This document shows, in pieces, positions 7,747 to 16,938 of a DNA stretch of 34,028 bases. Position numbers and translations under genes: made by a program. The notes under the pieces were generated by a model. It was not told the origin of the DNA, ran no database searches, and saw only the letters and a program-made list of their open reading frames with translations. Origin of the DNA: JBAUHN01 sp049680295 (lineage in GTDB: Bacteria; Pseudomonadota; Alphaproteobacteria; Rhodobacterales; Rhodobacteraceae); NCBI GenBank assembly GCA_049680295.1, contig JBAUHN010000328.1:1-34028 (forward strand), read 5' to 3'. The first letter of the stretch is position 1. Each line of letters opens with the position of its first letter.

Positions 7747-8421
7747 ATGGAATGGAATTTCCTGGCGGTATTAAGAGACTTTGATCTCTTGCTGCTTGGC
7801 CTCGTAAACACCCTGAAAATTACCGGGTTGGCGCTACTGTTTGGCATCCCAATCGGCCTGGCATTAGCGATGGCGCGCCTGTCCACACAAAAAATTCTGT
7901 CGGGCGTCGCAGCATTCATCGTCGAATTTTTCAGAACAACGCCGCCGCTGGTTCAACTTTTCTGGTTCTTCTTTGCGCTGCCTATTCTGGTCGACATCCG
8001 CATGACACCGACGATTGCAGCAGTCGTGACATTCTCGATCCAATCATCGGCCTTTTTCGCCGAGATTTTCCGTGGCGGAATTCTGTCGATAGACAAAGGG
8101 CAATGGGAAGGCGCCAAGGCAATCGGCATGAACTACCCTCAAGCCTTGCGCAGGATCATTTTGCCGCAAGCGGTCAAACGCATGATCCCTGCCTTTATTG
8201 AACGGTCCATTGAACTGCTGAAGACCACAACTCTGGTGTCGACGGTGGCCTATTCGGACCTGATGTTTCAGGCCAATGAACTTGCCCAAAAGACCTTCCG
8301 CCCGCTTGAAGTCTATACTGTTGTTGCCCTGATTTACTTTGTATTGATATTTGTGTTCAGCCAGTTGTCGATCATCGTCGAACACCGCCTTGCCCGGTCC
8401 GGCGAAGGGACGGTGCACTGA
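7747..8421 (+). CDS. polar amino acid-type ABC transporter permease (HisMQ/GlnP family), first subunit
   Basis: Inner-membrane permease, 224 residues, with about five membrane segments. The EAA loop is EGAKAIGMNYPQALRRIILPQA, and EFFRTTPPLVQLFWFFFALP is the conserved segment of the His/Glu/Gln/Arg permease family. It is first in a plus-strand operon whose next gene starts within its stop codon region (TGATG), so the two permeases probably form a heterodimer. The operon diverges from the sulfatase gene, and the family usually transports amino acids or opines. The real substrate is unknown. Confidence 0.9.
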   Translation: MEWNFLAVLRDFDLLLLGLVNTLKITGLALLFGIPIGLALAMARLSTQKILSGVAAFIVEFFRTTPPLVQLFWFFFALPILVDIRMTPTIAAVVTFSIQSSAFFAEIFRGGILSIDKGQWEGAKAIGMNYPQALRRIILPQAVKRMIPAFIERSIELLKTTTLVSTVAYSDLMFQANELAQKTFRPLEVYTVVALIYFVLIFVFSQLSIIVEHRLARSGEGTVH

Positions 8422-9089
8422 TGGGACATAATTGGGACTTTGCAACAATCATCCAAAACTGGCCGGTTCTTTGGGTTGGCATCAAGGGCACCATTTTCAT
8501 TTTCCTGATCACAGTTGCCCTTGGTTTGGGGGGCGGGCTGATCATCGGGACGTTGCGCTATGCCTCCAGCCGTTGGATCAATATCCCCGCGCGCGCCTTT
8601 GTAGAGATCTTTCGCAATACACCTGTTCTGGTGCAGATCATCTGGTTCTACTACGCCTTTCCAATTCTGACCGGCATTGAAACCGATCCGTTTCTCGCGG
8701 CCGTCTTGGGTATTTCACTGAACACCATGGCGTTCTCGGCCGAAATTTATCGCGCTGGCATTCAGGCCATTGATCGCGGTCAATGGGAGGCGGGCAAGGC
8801 CATTGGTATGACCTATAACCAGACCTTGCGCCGCATCATTCTGCCCGTTGCGATCAAACAGGTGCTGCCAGCACTGACAAATCGCGGAATTGAGGTGTTC
8901 AAAATGTCCACGCTGGCTTCGGTTGTGGGCTATGTGGAAACACTGAACCAAGCCAAGTTGTTGGCCGATCTGAATTACAATCCGATTGAGGCCTACACCG
9001 CTGTCGCCATCATCTTTTTTGTCGTGCTTTACCCCGTGGTTCAAGGAACTTACGTGCTAGAGCGCATTTTGCGTCGGGGTGACCAATGA
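8421..9089 (+). CDS. polar amino acid-type ABC transporter permease, second subunit
   Basis: Second inner-membrane permease, 222 residues, homologous to the first. It has FVEIFRNTPVLVQIIWFYYAFP and the EAA loop EAGKAIGMTYNQTLRRIILPVA. Its ATG shares a base with the stop of the first permease gene, and its own stop overlaps the ATPase start (ATGA). It should pair with the first permease and bind the ATPase at 9086. The paired permeases match the HisQ/HisM arrangement. Confidence 0.9.
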   Translation: MGHNWDFATIIQNWPVLWVGIKGTIFIFLITVALGLGGGLIIGTLRYASSRWINIPARAFVEIFRNTPVLVQIIWFYYAFPILTGIETDPFLAAVLGISLNTMAFSAEIYRAGIQAIDRGQWEAGKAIGMTYNQTLRRIILPVAIKQVLPALTNRGIEVFKMSTLASVVGYVETLNQAKLLADLNYNPIEAYTAVAIIFFVVLYPVVQGTYVLERILRRGDQ

Positions 9090-9859
9090 CCGAAATTGTC
9101 CGCATTGAAAGATTGCACAAAAGCTTTGGTGATCTTGAGGTGCTCAGAGGGATCGACATGACCGTCGAAGCCGGTGAAACTGTTGTATTGCTCGGCTCCA
9201 GCGGCTCTGGCAAGTCCACGCTTTTGCGCTGCGTGAATTTCATGGAGGAGCCTACAGCGGGCAAGGTTTACCTGAACGGCGGTCTGATTGGCACCGAGAA
9301 GAATGGTGCGATGCAGTACCGCGAAACCGAGCTTTGCAAACTGCGCGCGCGGATCGGAATGGTATTTCAACATTTCAATCTGTTTCCCCATAAAACGGTT
9401 ATGGAAAACGTCATGGAAGGCCAGATCATCGTGCTGGGCCGCGACAAGGCAGAAGCCGAAAGCAAGGCCATGGCCCAATTGACCCGCGTTGGTCTGGCGG
9501 AAAAGGCGTTGGAATATCCATCGCGCCTGTCTGGTGGACAAAAACAACGGGTCGCAATTGCGCGGGCATTGGCGATGGACCCCGAGGTAATGCTGTTTGA
9601 CGAAGTGACCTCGGCACTTGATCCCGAACTGGTCGGCGAGGTCCTCAAAACCATGCGCCAACTGGCCGAAGAAGGCATGACAATGATCTGCGTCACCCAT
9701 GAGCTTGGCTTTGCCTATCACGTGGCAAACCGGGTGCTATTTCTGAATGAAGGGACGCTGCTGGAACAAGGGTTGCCACATGACGTTCTCAAGGCACCCA
9801 AGACCGAACGTATGCGAGAGTTCATGGAAGGACACTCGCTTTTCAAACTGCCCGACTGA
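9086..9859 (+). CDS. polar amino acid-type ABC transporter ATP-binding protein (GlnQ/HisP family)
   Basis: Cytoplasmic ATPase, 257 residues. Walker A is GSSGSGKST (about 37-45), the Q-loop lies in MVFQHFNLFPHKTVMENV, the signature is LSGGQKQRVAIARAL and Walker B is VMLFDEVTSALDPE; the DEVTSALDPE form is typical of the polar amino acid group. It follows the second permease with a 4-bp overlap and precedes the binding-protein gene by 39 bp. Together these four genes are a complete importer. Confidence 0.92.
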   Translation: MTEIVRIERLHKSFGDLEVLRGIDMTVEAGETVVLLGSSGSGKSTLLRCVNFMEEPTAGKVYLNGGLIGTEKNGAMQYRETELCKLRARIGMVFQHFNLFPHKTVMENVMEGQIIVLGRDKAEAESKAMAQLTRVGLAEKALEYPSRLSGGQKQRVAIARALAMDPEVMLFDEVTSALDPELVGEVLKTMRQLAEEGMTMICVTHELGFAYHVANRVLFLNEGTLLEQGLPHDVLKAPKTERMREFMEGHSLFKLPD

Positions 9860-9898
9860 GGCAGGAACTTTAAACGACAGGGAAAAGGAGACCCCATA

Positions 9899-10741
9899 AT
9901 GACACATATTTTAAACCGACTTGGTGGTTGGGTACTGGCCTTTGCCGCAGCAATCATGCTGTCGGTAAGTGCCGCCCAAGCCCAATCAACCTGGGACACC
10001 ATTCAATCCACAGGAAAACTGCGCATGGGTGTGACCCAAGCCCCACCATGGTATTCCAAGAACCCAACAACCGGCGAATGGGACAGCGGTTTGATTGTGT
10101 CGGTCGGCAAGGCCATGGCCGCAGAGATGGAAGTCGAGTTGGAGATGGTCGAAGTGACTTGGGCCACTGCCATTGCGGCGCTTCAGGCCAACAAGATCGA
10201 CATGATGTTTCTGGATGCCACGCCCAAACGTGCGATGGTTGTAGATTATCCCAAACAGCCGTTGCTGTATATCTCGCTTGCGGTACTGGCCAACGACGAT
10301 CTTTCCGTGTCGACATGGGACGATCTAAACAAACCAGAAATCACGGTTGGAGTACCCCAGGCCACCAGCATGGATGCTTTCCTGACCCGGACCATTCCGA
10401 ATGCAGACATTCAGCGGTTCCCGGATAACGGCGCGGCGATTGCGGCCTTCCAGTCGGGTCGTGTTGATGCAGTTTCGCTGTTTCATCCGCCACTTCTGGC
10501 GGCGCGTCAAAAACTGGGTCGTGGTCAGTTGGTCATTCCGACACCTGCGTTCAGCTCGCCGTCCTCCATCGCTGTGCGTCGCGAGGACGACAAGACGTTC
10601 CGCGACTGGGTGGATCATACGATCTTCTATTACTACGAAACCGGGCGCACACAGTTGTGGTACGAAGAGTTCCTGACCAGTTTCGGCCTTGATCCCAAAG
10701 CGTCGCCTGTGATCCAACGCGAATTGCTGTTTGGAAAATAA
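9899..10741 (+). CDS. ABC transporter substrate-binding protein, family 3 (amino acid type)
   Basis: Periplasmic binding protein, 280 residues, with a Sec signal peptide cut probably after AQA (about residue 28) and a family 3 fold (LRMGVTQAPPWYS at the first lobe; DMMFLDATPKRAMVVDYPKQP at the hinge region). AAGGAG lies upstream of the ATG. It belongs to the importer encoded by the three preceding genes. The carboxylate-binding arginine pattern of classic amino acid binders is not clearly visible to me, and the tail is rich in aromatic residues (IFYYYETGR), so the ligand may be a modified amino acid. A hairpin follows the gene. Confidence 0.85.
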   Translation: MTHILNRLGGWVLAFAAAIMLSVSAAQAQSTWDTIQSTGKLRMGVTQAPPWYSKNPTTGEWDSGLIVSVGKAMAAEMEVELEMVEVTWATAIAALQANKIDMMFLDATPKRAMVVDYPKQPLLYISLAVLANDDLSVSTWDDLNKPEITVGVPQATSMDAFLTRTIPNADIQRFPDNGAAIAAFQSGRVDAVSLFHPPLLAARQKLGRGQLVIPTPAFSSPSSIAVRREDDKTFRDWVDHTIFYYYETGRTQLWYEEFLTSFGLDPKASPVIQRELLFGK

Positions 10742-10752
10742 ATGTAACATTG

Positions 10753-10780
10753 CCGGGCGACAGAACATTCTGCTGCCCGG
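10753..10780 (+). promoter_or_regulatory. intercistronic hairpin downstream of the family 3 binding-protein gene
   Basis: CCGGGC at 10753-10758 pairs with GCCCGG at 10775-10780, and inside it CAGAA at 10761-10765 pairs with TTCTG at 10768-10772. It begins 11 bp after the binding-protein stop and lies before the aminotransferase gene. There is no U tract, so it more likely stabilises the upstream message or attenuates partly than terminates fully. Confidence 0.5.
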
Positions 10781-10801
10781 TGTTCAAACCAACGAGGCAT
10801 C

Positions 10802-11731
10802 ATGACCGACACGCATATTTCCACCCATGACGCGGCAGCGGACGCACGCAACGATGACATCCTCATCTATGTGGACGGCGAGATGGTGCACCGCGATGAC
10901 GCCAAAGTTTCGGTCTACGATTCCGGCTTTATGTTGGGTGACGGCATCTGGGAAGGGCTTCGCCTTTATGACGGCCACCTGTCCTTTTTAGACGAACACC
11001 TTGACCGCATCTATGAGGCCGCCCTCTACATTGATCTCGATATCGGCATGACACGCGACGCGTTAACGGCAGCAATCTGGAAAACGCTGAACGCCAACGA
11101 CATGCAAACGGACGTCCACCTGCGCGTCATGGTGACACGTGGCCGAAAGAAAAAGCCGTTCCAGCATCCGCACCTCAGTATTTTCGGCCCGACTATCGTC
11201 ATTATCGCAGAGCATTCGAAACCAGACGCCAGCATCGTGGAACGCGGGATCAGATTACACACCGTGCCCCATCATCGCGGCCTGCCCCTGACACAAGACG
11301 CCAAACTCAACTCGCATTCAAAACTGAACTGCATCATTGCACTGAATCACGCCATTCGTGCTGGCGCGGATGAGGCTTTGATGCTTGACCCGTTCGGGTT
11401 TGTGAACACCACCAATGCTTGTAACTTTTTTATTGTTCGCAAGGGCGCGGTTTGGACCTCGACGGGGGATTACTGCATGAACGGGATCACCCGCCAAAAG
11501 GTCATCGACCTGTGCCGCGATAACGCAATCCCCGTCTTTGAGAGAAACTATTCGCTGGTCGATACCTATGGGGCCGATGAGGTGTTTCTGACCGGTACAT
11601 TCGGTGCCCAATCGCCAGTGTTCGAAATTGATGGCCGGGTGATTGGAGGCGGCAAAGCAGGCCCCATTTTCCATCGCATCCGGACGCTTTACAAAGAACT
11701 GATTGCGGCCAACGTCGCCAGAAAACCATGA
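10802..11731 (+). CDS. class IV PLP-dependent aminotransferase (branched-chain / D-amino acid aminotransferase family)
   Basis: Fold type IV PLP enzyme, 309 residues, that should transfer an amino group between an amino acid and a 2-oxoacid. Family marks are YDSGFMLGDGIWEGLRLYDG (about 39-58), the R-x-M-V-T-R-G strand near 108-114, and ADEVFLTGTFGAQSPV near the C-terminus. K168 in QDAKLNSH is the best candidate for the PLP lysine by its distance to the ALNHAIRAGADEAL helix; K174 is the alternative. The ATG follows a GAGG-type ribosome site, and the stop overlaps the GntR start (ATGA). In this operon it sits between an importer and an aconitase X, which suggests that it acts on the imported amino compound or a breakdown product. 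The stereochemical preference cannot be read from the sequence. Confidence 0.85.
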   Translation: MTDTHISTHDAAADARNDDILIYVDGEMVHRDDAKVSVYDSGFMLGDGIWEGLRLYDGHLSFLDEHLDRIYEAALYIDLDIGMTRDALTAAIWKTLNANDMQTDVHLRVMVTRGRKKKPFQHPHLSIFGPTIVIIAEHSKPDASIVERGIRLHTVPHHRGLPLTQDAKLNSHSKLNCIIALNHAIRAGADEALMLDPFGFVNTTNACNFFIVRKGAVWTSTGDYCMNGITRQKVIDLCRDNAIPVFERNYSLVDTYGADEVFLTGTFGAQSPVFEIDGRVIGGGKAGPIFHRIRTLYKELIAANVARKP

Positions 11732-12402
11732 ATGCCACTCTGGGTCTTCGGCAGGTTGTCGATGGGACATTGCGTGCGCAAGTTGCCAGGCAAATAATTG
11801 ATATGGTCACGGGCGGGCGTTTTGAACCCGGGCAAAAGCTGACCGAAACCTCGCTGGCGACGGAACTGGGGGTTAGCCGGGCACCGCTTCGCGAAGCCAT
11901 CCGAGAATTGATCGACAAGGGCATTCTGGTCAGCCGCCCCTATAAAGGGCTTTATGTAAGAGCGATTGACCGCAAGGATCTGGAAGAGCTGTATTCGATG
12001 CGCACCGCCCTTGAAAAATTTGCCTTCACGCTGGCGTGGCCCAACCGGGACACATCGGCAATTGATGATTTAAAAGCCCGTTATCAACGGCTCACTTCCA
12101 TACAAGAAACCGGCGATCAGGCGCGGACAATTGAATTCGAAATTGATTTTCACAGCTGGGTCTATGATCATGCAGATCATGATCTTTTACGACGTCACTG
12201 GACGCGCCTGGCAACGTTGGTGCGGATCTATATGGCCGCGCACCATAACTTGCATGGATCGCACGGCGAATTCAAAGAGATGTCAATGCGCTATAAGGAT
12301 CTGGCCATCGGCGACAGCCTGGCAGATGTTCACGCGCATATCGACGAGCATATGAAACAGGGTTTGGATGCCGTGTTGAAAGCAATCCAATCAAAAGCGT
12401 AG
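11728..12402 (+). CDS. GntR-family transcriptional regulator (FCD/FadR subfamily)
   Basis: A 224-residue regulator with an N-terminal winged helix-turn-helix (about 12-78; KLTETSLATELGVSRAPLREAIRELIDKGIL) and a C-terminal all-helical FCD ligand domain. The FCD metal ligands are plausibly in EFEIDFHSWVYDHADH and DVHAHIDEHM. It is translationally coupled to the aminotransferase gene and is 5 bp from the aconitase X gene. It probably regulates its own operon and the divergent sulfatase through the palindrome at 7667-7678, with a substrate or intermediate as effector. Confidence 0.88.
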   Translation: MNATLGLRQVVDGTLRAQVARQIIDMVTGGRFEPGQKLTETSLATELGVSRAPLREAIRELIDKGILVSRPYKGLYVRAIDRKDLEELYSMRTALEKFAFTLAWPNRDTSAIDDLKARYQRLTSIQETGDQARTIEFEIDFHSWVYDHADHDLLRRHWTRLATLVRIYMAAHHNLHGSHGEFKEMSMRYKDLAIGDSLADVHAHIDEHMKQGLDAVLKAIQSKA

Positions 12403-12407
12403 CGGAT

Positions 12408-14105
12408 ATGGACACATTGCCCCCCGCAACCTTGCTAGTGCAAAATGATGCCAAGGGCGAAATCCTTGTGTGCTCGGAAGGGCTAAGTTTCTGGGGCGGT
12501 GTTGACCCTGAAACCGGAGTGATTATCGACGCGCATCACCCCAATCATGGCATCTGTCTGGCGGGCAAGATTGTCCTGATGCAGACCTCGCGCGGGTCGT
12601 GCAGTGGCAGCGGAGTATTACTGCAACTGGCACAAAACGGAATGGCCCCGGCGGCCCTTGTGTTTACAGATCGCGAAGAAATCCTGACGTTGGGTGCGGT
12701 GATTTCAGAACGCTTGTTTGATCGGCCCGTCTCTGTGATGCGCCTGTCGCCTTCGGTTTTTCTCGACCTGTCCAAGGCAGAAACGGCAACACTGCACGAT
12801 AACACGCTGACCTTTGGCGGCAAAACAATCGCTTTGGCACGGCCGCAAACCCAAGGCATGATTCTGACGGATGCAGACAGACACATGTTGGACGGATCCG
12901 AAGGGCCAGCCGTGCAAATCGCAATGGAAGTGCTGTGCCTGATGACTGTAGCACAGGGCGCGCATGACCTGGTCGATGTGACACGCGGGCATATTGATGG
13001 CTGCATTCTGGCCCATGACGCCAATCTGCAGTTTGCAGAAAAGATGCAAAAAATGGGCGCTAAGATCCGCATTCCCACTACGATCAATGCGATTTCCGTC
13101 GACCGGGAGAACTGGCAAAATCAAAACGTGGTGCCGGACTTTGGCAAAAAGGCCAGCCGTCTTGCCGACGCATATGTCAACATGGGCGCGCAACCGACAT
13201 TCACTTGCGCGCCTTACCTGTTGGAAGCCAGTCCGGCAAAAGGCGAAGCCATTGGCTGGTCAGAATCCAATGCTGTGATTTACGCAAATTCGGTACTTGG
13301 CGCCCGCACACAAAAACACCCCGATTACCTAGACCTATTCATCGCAATGACGGGTCGTGCCCCGCGCACGGGCGTATACCAAACCCGTAATCGTGCACCC
13401 AATTGCCAAGTGCGCGTCAGCCTGCCCGCCACTTATGATGATACGCTTTGGCCTCTGCTGGGGTGGTTAGCCGGCGTCAAATCTCCCAGCAACATCCCGA
13501 TCCTGACAGGTCTGGAAGCGGCCTGTGCGACGCCAGATGATCTCAAGGCTCTGTGCGCCGCATTTGGTACAACTTCTGCAGCCCCGATGCTGCACCTGCG
13601 CGGCCACACTCCTGAAGCTGATCTTCCCTTGGCGGCAGACGCCGCTTGCTATGAAATCACTGCATCCGATCTGGCACAGGCTTGGCGGATACTCAATACC
13701 GGCAGCGCGCAGGTCGACCTCGTTGCAATCGGAAGCCCACACGCGTCCTTGTCGGAATGTCGAAGGTTTGCAGCACTCATTGGTGGCCGGTCCTGTTCTA
13801 CTGAAACGGATACAATTGTAACCGTTGGACGTGAAATACACGCCGCTGCGGTAAAAGAAGGCATCATAGAGCAACTTGAAGAAGCCGGAGTGCAGGTCAT
13901 CCCTGACATCTGCTGGTGTTCCATAACCGAGCCGATGTTCCCCCCCAAAGCCAAGGTCCTGATGACAAATTCAGGAAAATACGCCCATTACGCAACGGGC
14001 TTGACCGGGCGAGCGGTTCGATTTGGCAGCCTGCAGGACTGCGCCGATGCGTCCCTGACCGGCCACGCGCGCATCGGTCTTCCCAGATGGCTGGAACAGG
14101 GTTGA
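12408..14105 (+). CDS. aconitase X, single-chain type (DUF126 + DUF521), possible hydroxy-amino/imino acid dehydratase
   Basis: A 565-residue protein that joins the small swivel domain (DUF126, about 1-125; SRGSCSGSGVLLQL) to the large catalytic domain (DUF521, about 145-560). Catalytic-domain landmarks are HIDGCILAHDA, TFTCAPYLLEA, GWSESNAVIYANSVLGART and DICWCSITEPMFPP, then TNSGKYAHYATGLTGRAVRFG. The cysteines in TCAPY and CWC are the likely iron-sulfur or metal ligands. The characterised bacterial members of this single-chain (type I) group are cis-3-hydroxy-L-proline dehydratases. The usual partners of that pathway (3-hydroxyproline epimerase, pyrroline-2-carboxylate reductase) are not in this operon, which instead has an aminotransferase, so a different 3-hydroxy acid or amino acid substrate is possible. 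It is last in the operon and converges with matB. Confidence 0.85.
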   Translation: MDTLPPATLLVQNDAKGEILVCSEGLSFWGGVDPETGVIIDAHHPNHGICLAGKIVLMQTSRGSCSGSGVLLQLAQNGMAPAALVFTDREEILTLGAVISERLFDRPVSVMRLSPSVFLDLSKAETATLHDNTLTFGGKTIALARPQTQGMILTDADRHMLDGSEGPAVQIAMEVLCLMTVAQGAHDLVDVTRGHIDGCILAHDANLQFAEKMQKMGAKIRIPTTINAISVDRENWQNQNVVPDFGKKASRLADAYVNMGAQPTFTCAPYLLEASPAKGEAIGWSESNAVIYANSVLGARTQKHPDYLDLFIAMTGRAPRTGVYQTRNRAPNCQVRVSLPATYDDTLWPLLGWLAGVKSPSNIPILTGLEAACATPDDLKALCAAFGTTSAAPMLHLRGHTPEADLPLAADAACYEITASDLAQAWRILNTGSAQVDLVAIGSPHASLSECRRFAALIGGRSCSTETDTIVTVGREIHAAAVKEGIIEQLEEAGVQVIPDICWCSITEPMFPPKAKVLMTNSGKYAHYATGLTGRAVRFGSLQDCADASLTGHARIGLPRWLEQG

Positions 14106-14173
14106 CAGAATGATCAACCCGGCGCAATCGGCCAATCATTGCGGCAATTTCCAGGTTGCGTGTTTTGTCGAAT

Positions 14174-15691
14174 TCAACCGACGAACATCGACGAGAACTG
14201 ATCCCTAAGGGCTTTCTTTTGAACCTTGCCCATTGTGTTGCGGGGCAGTTCCGGTAGGGCAATCAGCTTTTGCGGTTGCTTAAAACGGGCCAGTGATTTC
14301 CCAATATTCGACTGAATGCTTTCAAGATCCAATTCATGGCCGGGCAAGGCCACTAGAACACCTATCACGCTTTCTCCAAAGTCAGGATGCGGCACGCCAA
14401 TAACCGCGCTTTCCAAAACACCCTCTTGGTCATCCAGCAACAACTCAACTTCTTTAGGATAGATGTTGTAACCACCCGAAATGATAAGATCCTTGTTGCG
14501 GCCCACAATGCTGACATAGCCGTCTGCATCAATCTGCCCCAGATCACCTGTGATAAAGAACCCGTCTGGCCGCAATTCTTCGGCGGTCTTCTCAGGCATT
14601 TGCCAATAACCTTGGAACACATTTGGGCCGCGCACTTCGATTTCACCAATCTCGCCCTGCGGCAACGTCTTGCCGGTTTTGCTGTCTGTGACTTTCAACT
14701 CAACCCCCGGCAACGGGAACCCGACAGTGCCTGCACGACGCTCAGCGTCATAAGGGTTAGAGGTGTTCATGTTCGTCTCAGTCATCCCGTAGCGTTCAAG
14801 GATGCGGTGCCCGGTACGTTCCTCAAACTGAACATGCGTATCTGCGAGCAGCGGCGCGCTGCCAGAAACAAACAGGCGCATATGCTTTGTAAGGTCCTTG
14901 CTAAAGCGCGCATCGCCCAGCAGGCGCGTATAAAAAGTCGGGACCCCCATCATTGCCGTGGCCCGCGGCAACTCCGCAATCATTTGATCCAGATCGAACT
15001 TTGCCAGAAAGATCATCTGGCCGCCCGACAGCAATGTGATGTTGGTTGCAACAAAAAGCCCATGCGTGTGGAAAATCGGCAGCGCGTGCAGCAACACGTC
15101 GCTGGAGGTGAATTGCCACTCCTTTTGCAGGACTTGCGCATTTGACAAAAGATTACTCTGGCTTAGCATTGCGCCTTTTGAGCGCCCGGTGGTCCCGGAT
15201 GTGTAAAGGAACGCGGCAAGGTCGTCTGCGTCTCTTGGGACGGTTGCAAAAGTCGTTGGAAAAAATACGGCCTTGTCCGAAAAGGAACCCGAACCATCGG
15301 CATTCAGCGTGTCCAGTATTGCGCCGCAGCGATGCGCAATCGGCGCCAAAGCATCGTGATTGCGCGCGTCCGCCAAAACAATGCCTGCACCACTGTTTTC
15401 GACGAAATAGGCGACTTCGTCCGGCGTATAGGCCGTGTTCAGAGGCAGAAAAACCAAACCAGCCTGCGCGCAGGCGGCATAGACGGCCAATGCTTGCGGC
15501 GATTTGTCGATCTGCACGGCAACGCGGTCCCCCGGTGCGAGCCCCAGATCACACAGCAAACCGGCATATTGCGCGGTGATTTTCAGGAAGTCACTGTAGG
15601 TCAACGATGTCCCGTCAGGCAGGTTTAGAAATATGTCTTCACTTTCAAGATGTTGCCCGAACAGCGTATCATATAGGGGATTTGCCATCAT
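14174..15691 (-). CDS. matB: malonyl-CoA synthetase
   Basis: Acyl-CoA synthetase of the ANL superfamily, 505 residues, expected to activate malonate with ATP and CoA in the cytoplasm. The P-loop is YTSGTTGRSKGAML (about 163-176), the A5 motif is RYGMTETNMNTSNPYDAERRAG, the A7/A8 region contains TGDLGQIDADGYVSIVGRNKDLIISGGYNIYP in pieces, and the catalytic lysine is K489 in NTMGKVQKKAL. The GMTETNMNTSNPY segment is typical of MatB. The start overlaps the stop of the malonyl-CoA decarboxylase gene (ATGA). It is the last gene of a malonate transport and degradation operon, so the functional call rests on both sequence and context. Confidence 0.88.
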   Translation of the reverse strand: MMANPLYDTLFGQHLESEDIFLNLPDGTSLTYSDFLKITAQYAGLLCDLGLAPGDRVAVQIDKSPQALAVYAACAQAGLVFLPLNTAYTPDEVAYFVENSGAGIVLADARNHDALAPIAHRCGAILDTLNADGSGSFSDKAVFFPTTFATVPRDADDLAAFLYTSGTTGRSKGAMLSQSNLLSNAQVLQKEWQFTSSDVLLHALPIFHTHGLFVATNITLLSGGQMIFLAKFDLDQMIAELPRATAMMGVPTFYTRLLGDARFSKDLTKHMRLFVSGSAPLLADTHVQFEERTGHRILERYGMTETNMNTSNPYDAERRAGTVGFPLPGVELKVTDSKTGKTLPQGEIGEIEVRGPNVFQGYWQMPEKTAEELRPDGFFITGDLGQIDADGYVSIVGRNKDLIISGGYNIYPKEVELLLDDQEGVLESAVIGVPHPDFGESVIGVLVALPGHELDLESIQSNIGKSLARFKQPQKLIALPELPRNTMGKVQKKALRDQFSSMFVG

Positions 15692-16938
15692 CTTGATCCT
15701 TTCTTTGCTTCGAACGCCGCATTGCTCATCGCACGCACTTCAGCCGAGGCTGCGACAGTTTTTTCAGAGACAAATTGTTCATGGTTGGTTGTGATCTGCG
15801 TAAGGTCGTAAAGATAGTTCACCATCGCGCCGTGTGACTGGCGCATTCCGTTTTCAGACAGATCTGCGTCGGCATGAACCGCATGGACGGCCGCCCCATT
15901 TCCCAGATGGAACCGGGCCACTGGATCAACCGGCAATTTGTCATCTCGCTTGGCTTCAAGCAGGTAATACGCAGCTTGTTCTTGCACGGTCGCATTGATC
16001 AGCGACGGTGCGTCAACCGTTTCCAACCAGCGGGCCAACCCCGGTATCGGAGACAGGGTTACAAATGTCTCAAGCCCTGCCAGATCGCGCGACAGATCTG
16101 CCGCCACTTGTTTGATCAGTGAATTGCCAAATGAAACACCGGCAAGCCCTGCCTGACAATTTGAGATCGAATAGAAAACGGCTGTGTCCGCTTCTTCTGC
16201 CACAATGGGATCGCGACCATCTGCAAGCAAGGTTTGCACCGAGTTTGGCACACCTTGGGTTAACGCAACTTCGACAAAGATCAAAGGTTCATTTGGCATA
16301 GCAGGATGGAAGAACCCAAAGCAGCGCCGGTCAGATGGCTGCAAACGGCGCCGCAGGTCGTCCCAACTGTCGATGGCATGAACCGCTTCATAGGCGATAA
16401 TCTTTTCCAGAATTTCGGCCGGGCTGGACCAATTGATCGGACGCAGCATCAGAAAGCCACGATTGAACCAGGACGCAAACAAATGTTGGAAATCAACGTC
16501 AAGCGGTTCAAGCTTTTGATCTTGGTGCATCATGCGCAAAAGGTCTTTACGCATGGACACCAAACGCTCGGTGCCGTCGGACACCTGATTAAGCCTGCGC
16601 AATAATTCCTGTCGCTTGGGCTCACATGCCTGCGCAAAAGCGCGGTAACTGCGTTTCGTTGGCGTCTCTTTGTAGGTATTCAGACATGCCGCGACATCGG
16701 CATGATTGATCTCAAGGTCCTGCATCATGAATTCAAAGAATGTGTGTTTGCCTGTCTCATCAGAGCCAGCGTATTGATCCAATATCAACTGAGCAAGTGT
16801 ACTGCCAGACACTTCGCCTTGGGCCCCCAGCAGATCAACACAAAGCTCGGTTATGCCACGACCTTCTGCACCGGTTGATACGGACCGCGCAAAACGGCGC
16901 TCGAACACCGTGGAAAACAGCCCGCCGAGGTAGCTCAT
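15688..16938 (-). CDS. matA: malonyl-CoA decarboxylase
   Basis: A 416-residue MCD-family enzyme that should convert malonyl-CoA to acetyl-CoA and CO2. The C-terminal catalytic domain shows HPAMPNEPLIFVEVALTQG, FYSISNCQAGLAGVSFGN and ETFVTLSPIPGLARW, with a helical N-terminal domain before it. I chose ATG at 16938, which overlaps the TRAP large-permease stop (ATGA), although the frame stays open to 17022 inside that gene. With MatB it forms the two-step route from malonate to acetyl-CoA. The tight overlaps on both sides indicate co-translation. Confidence 0.92.
   Translation of the reverse strand: MSYLGGLFSTVFERRFARSVSTGAEGRGITELCVDLLGAQGEVSGSTLAQLILDQYAGSDETGKHTFFEFMMQDLEINHADVAACLNTYKETPTKRSYRAFAQACEPKRQELLRRLNQVSDGTERLVSMRKDLLRMMHQDQKLEPLDVDFQHLFASWFNRGFLMLRPINWSSPAEILEKIIAYEAVHAIDSWDDLRRRLQPSDRRCFGFFHPAMPNEPLIFVEVALTQGVPNSVQTLLADGRDPIVAEEADTAVFYSISNCQAGLAGVSFGNSLIKQVAADLSRDLAGLETFVTLSPIPGLARWLETVDAPSLINATVQEQAAYYLLEAKRDDKLPVDPVARFHLGNGAAVHAVHADADLSENGMRQSHGAMVNYLYDLTQITTNHEQFVSEKTVAASAEVRAMSNAAFEAKKGSR

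Noticed and set aside
14387..15145. 252-codon plus-strand open frame opposite matB
   Set aside because: Antisense shadow of malonyl-CoA synthetase; composition and lack of context do not support a gene.
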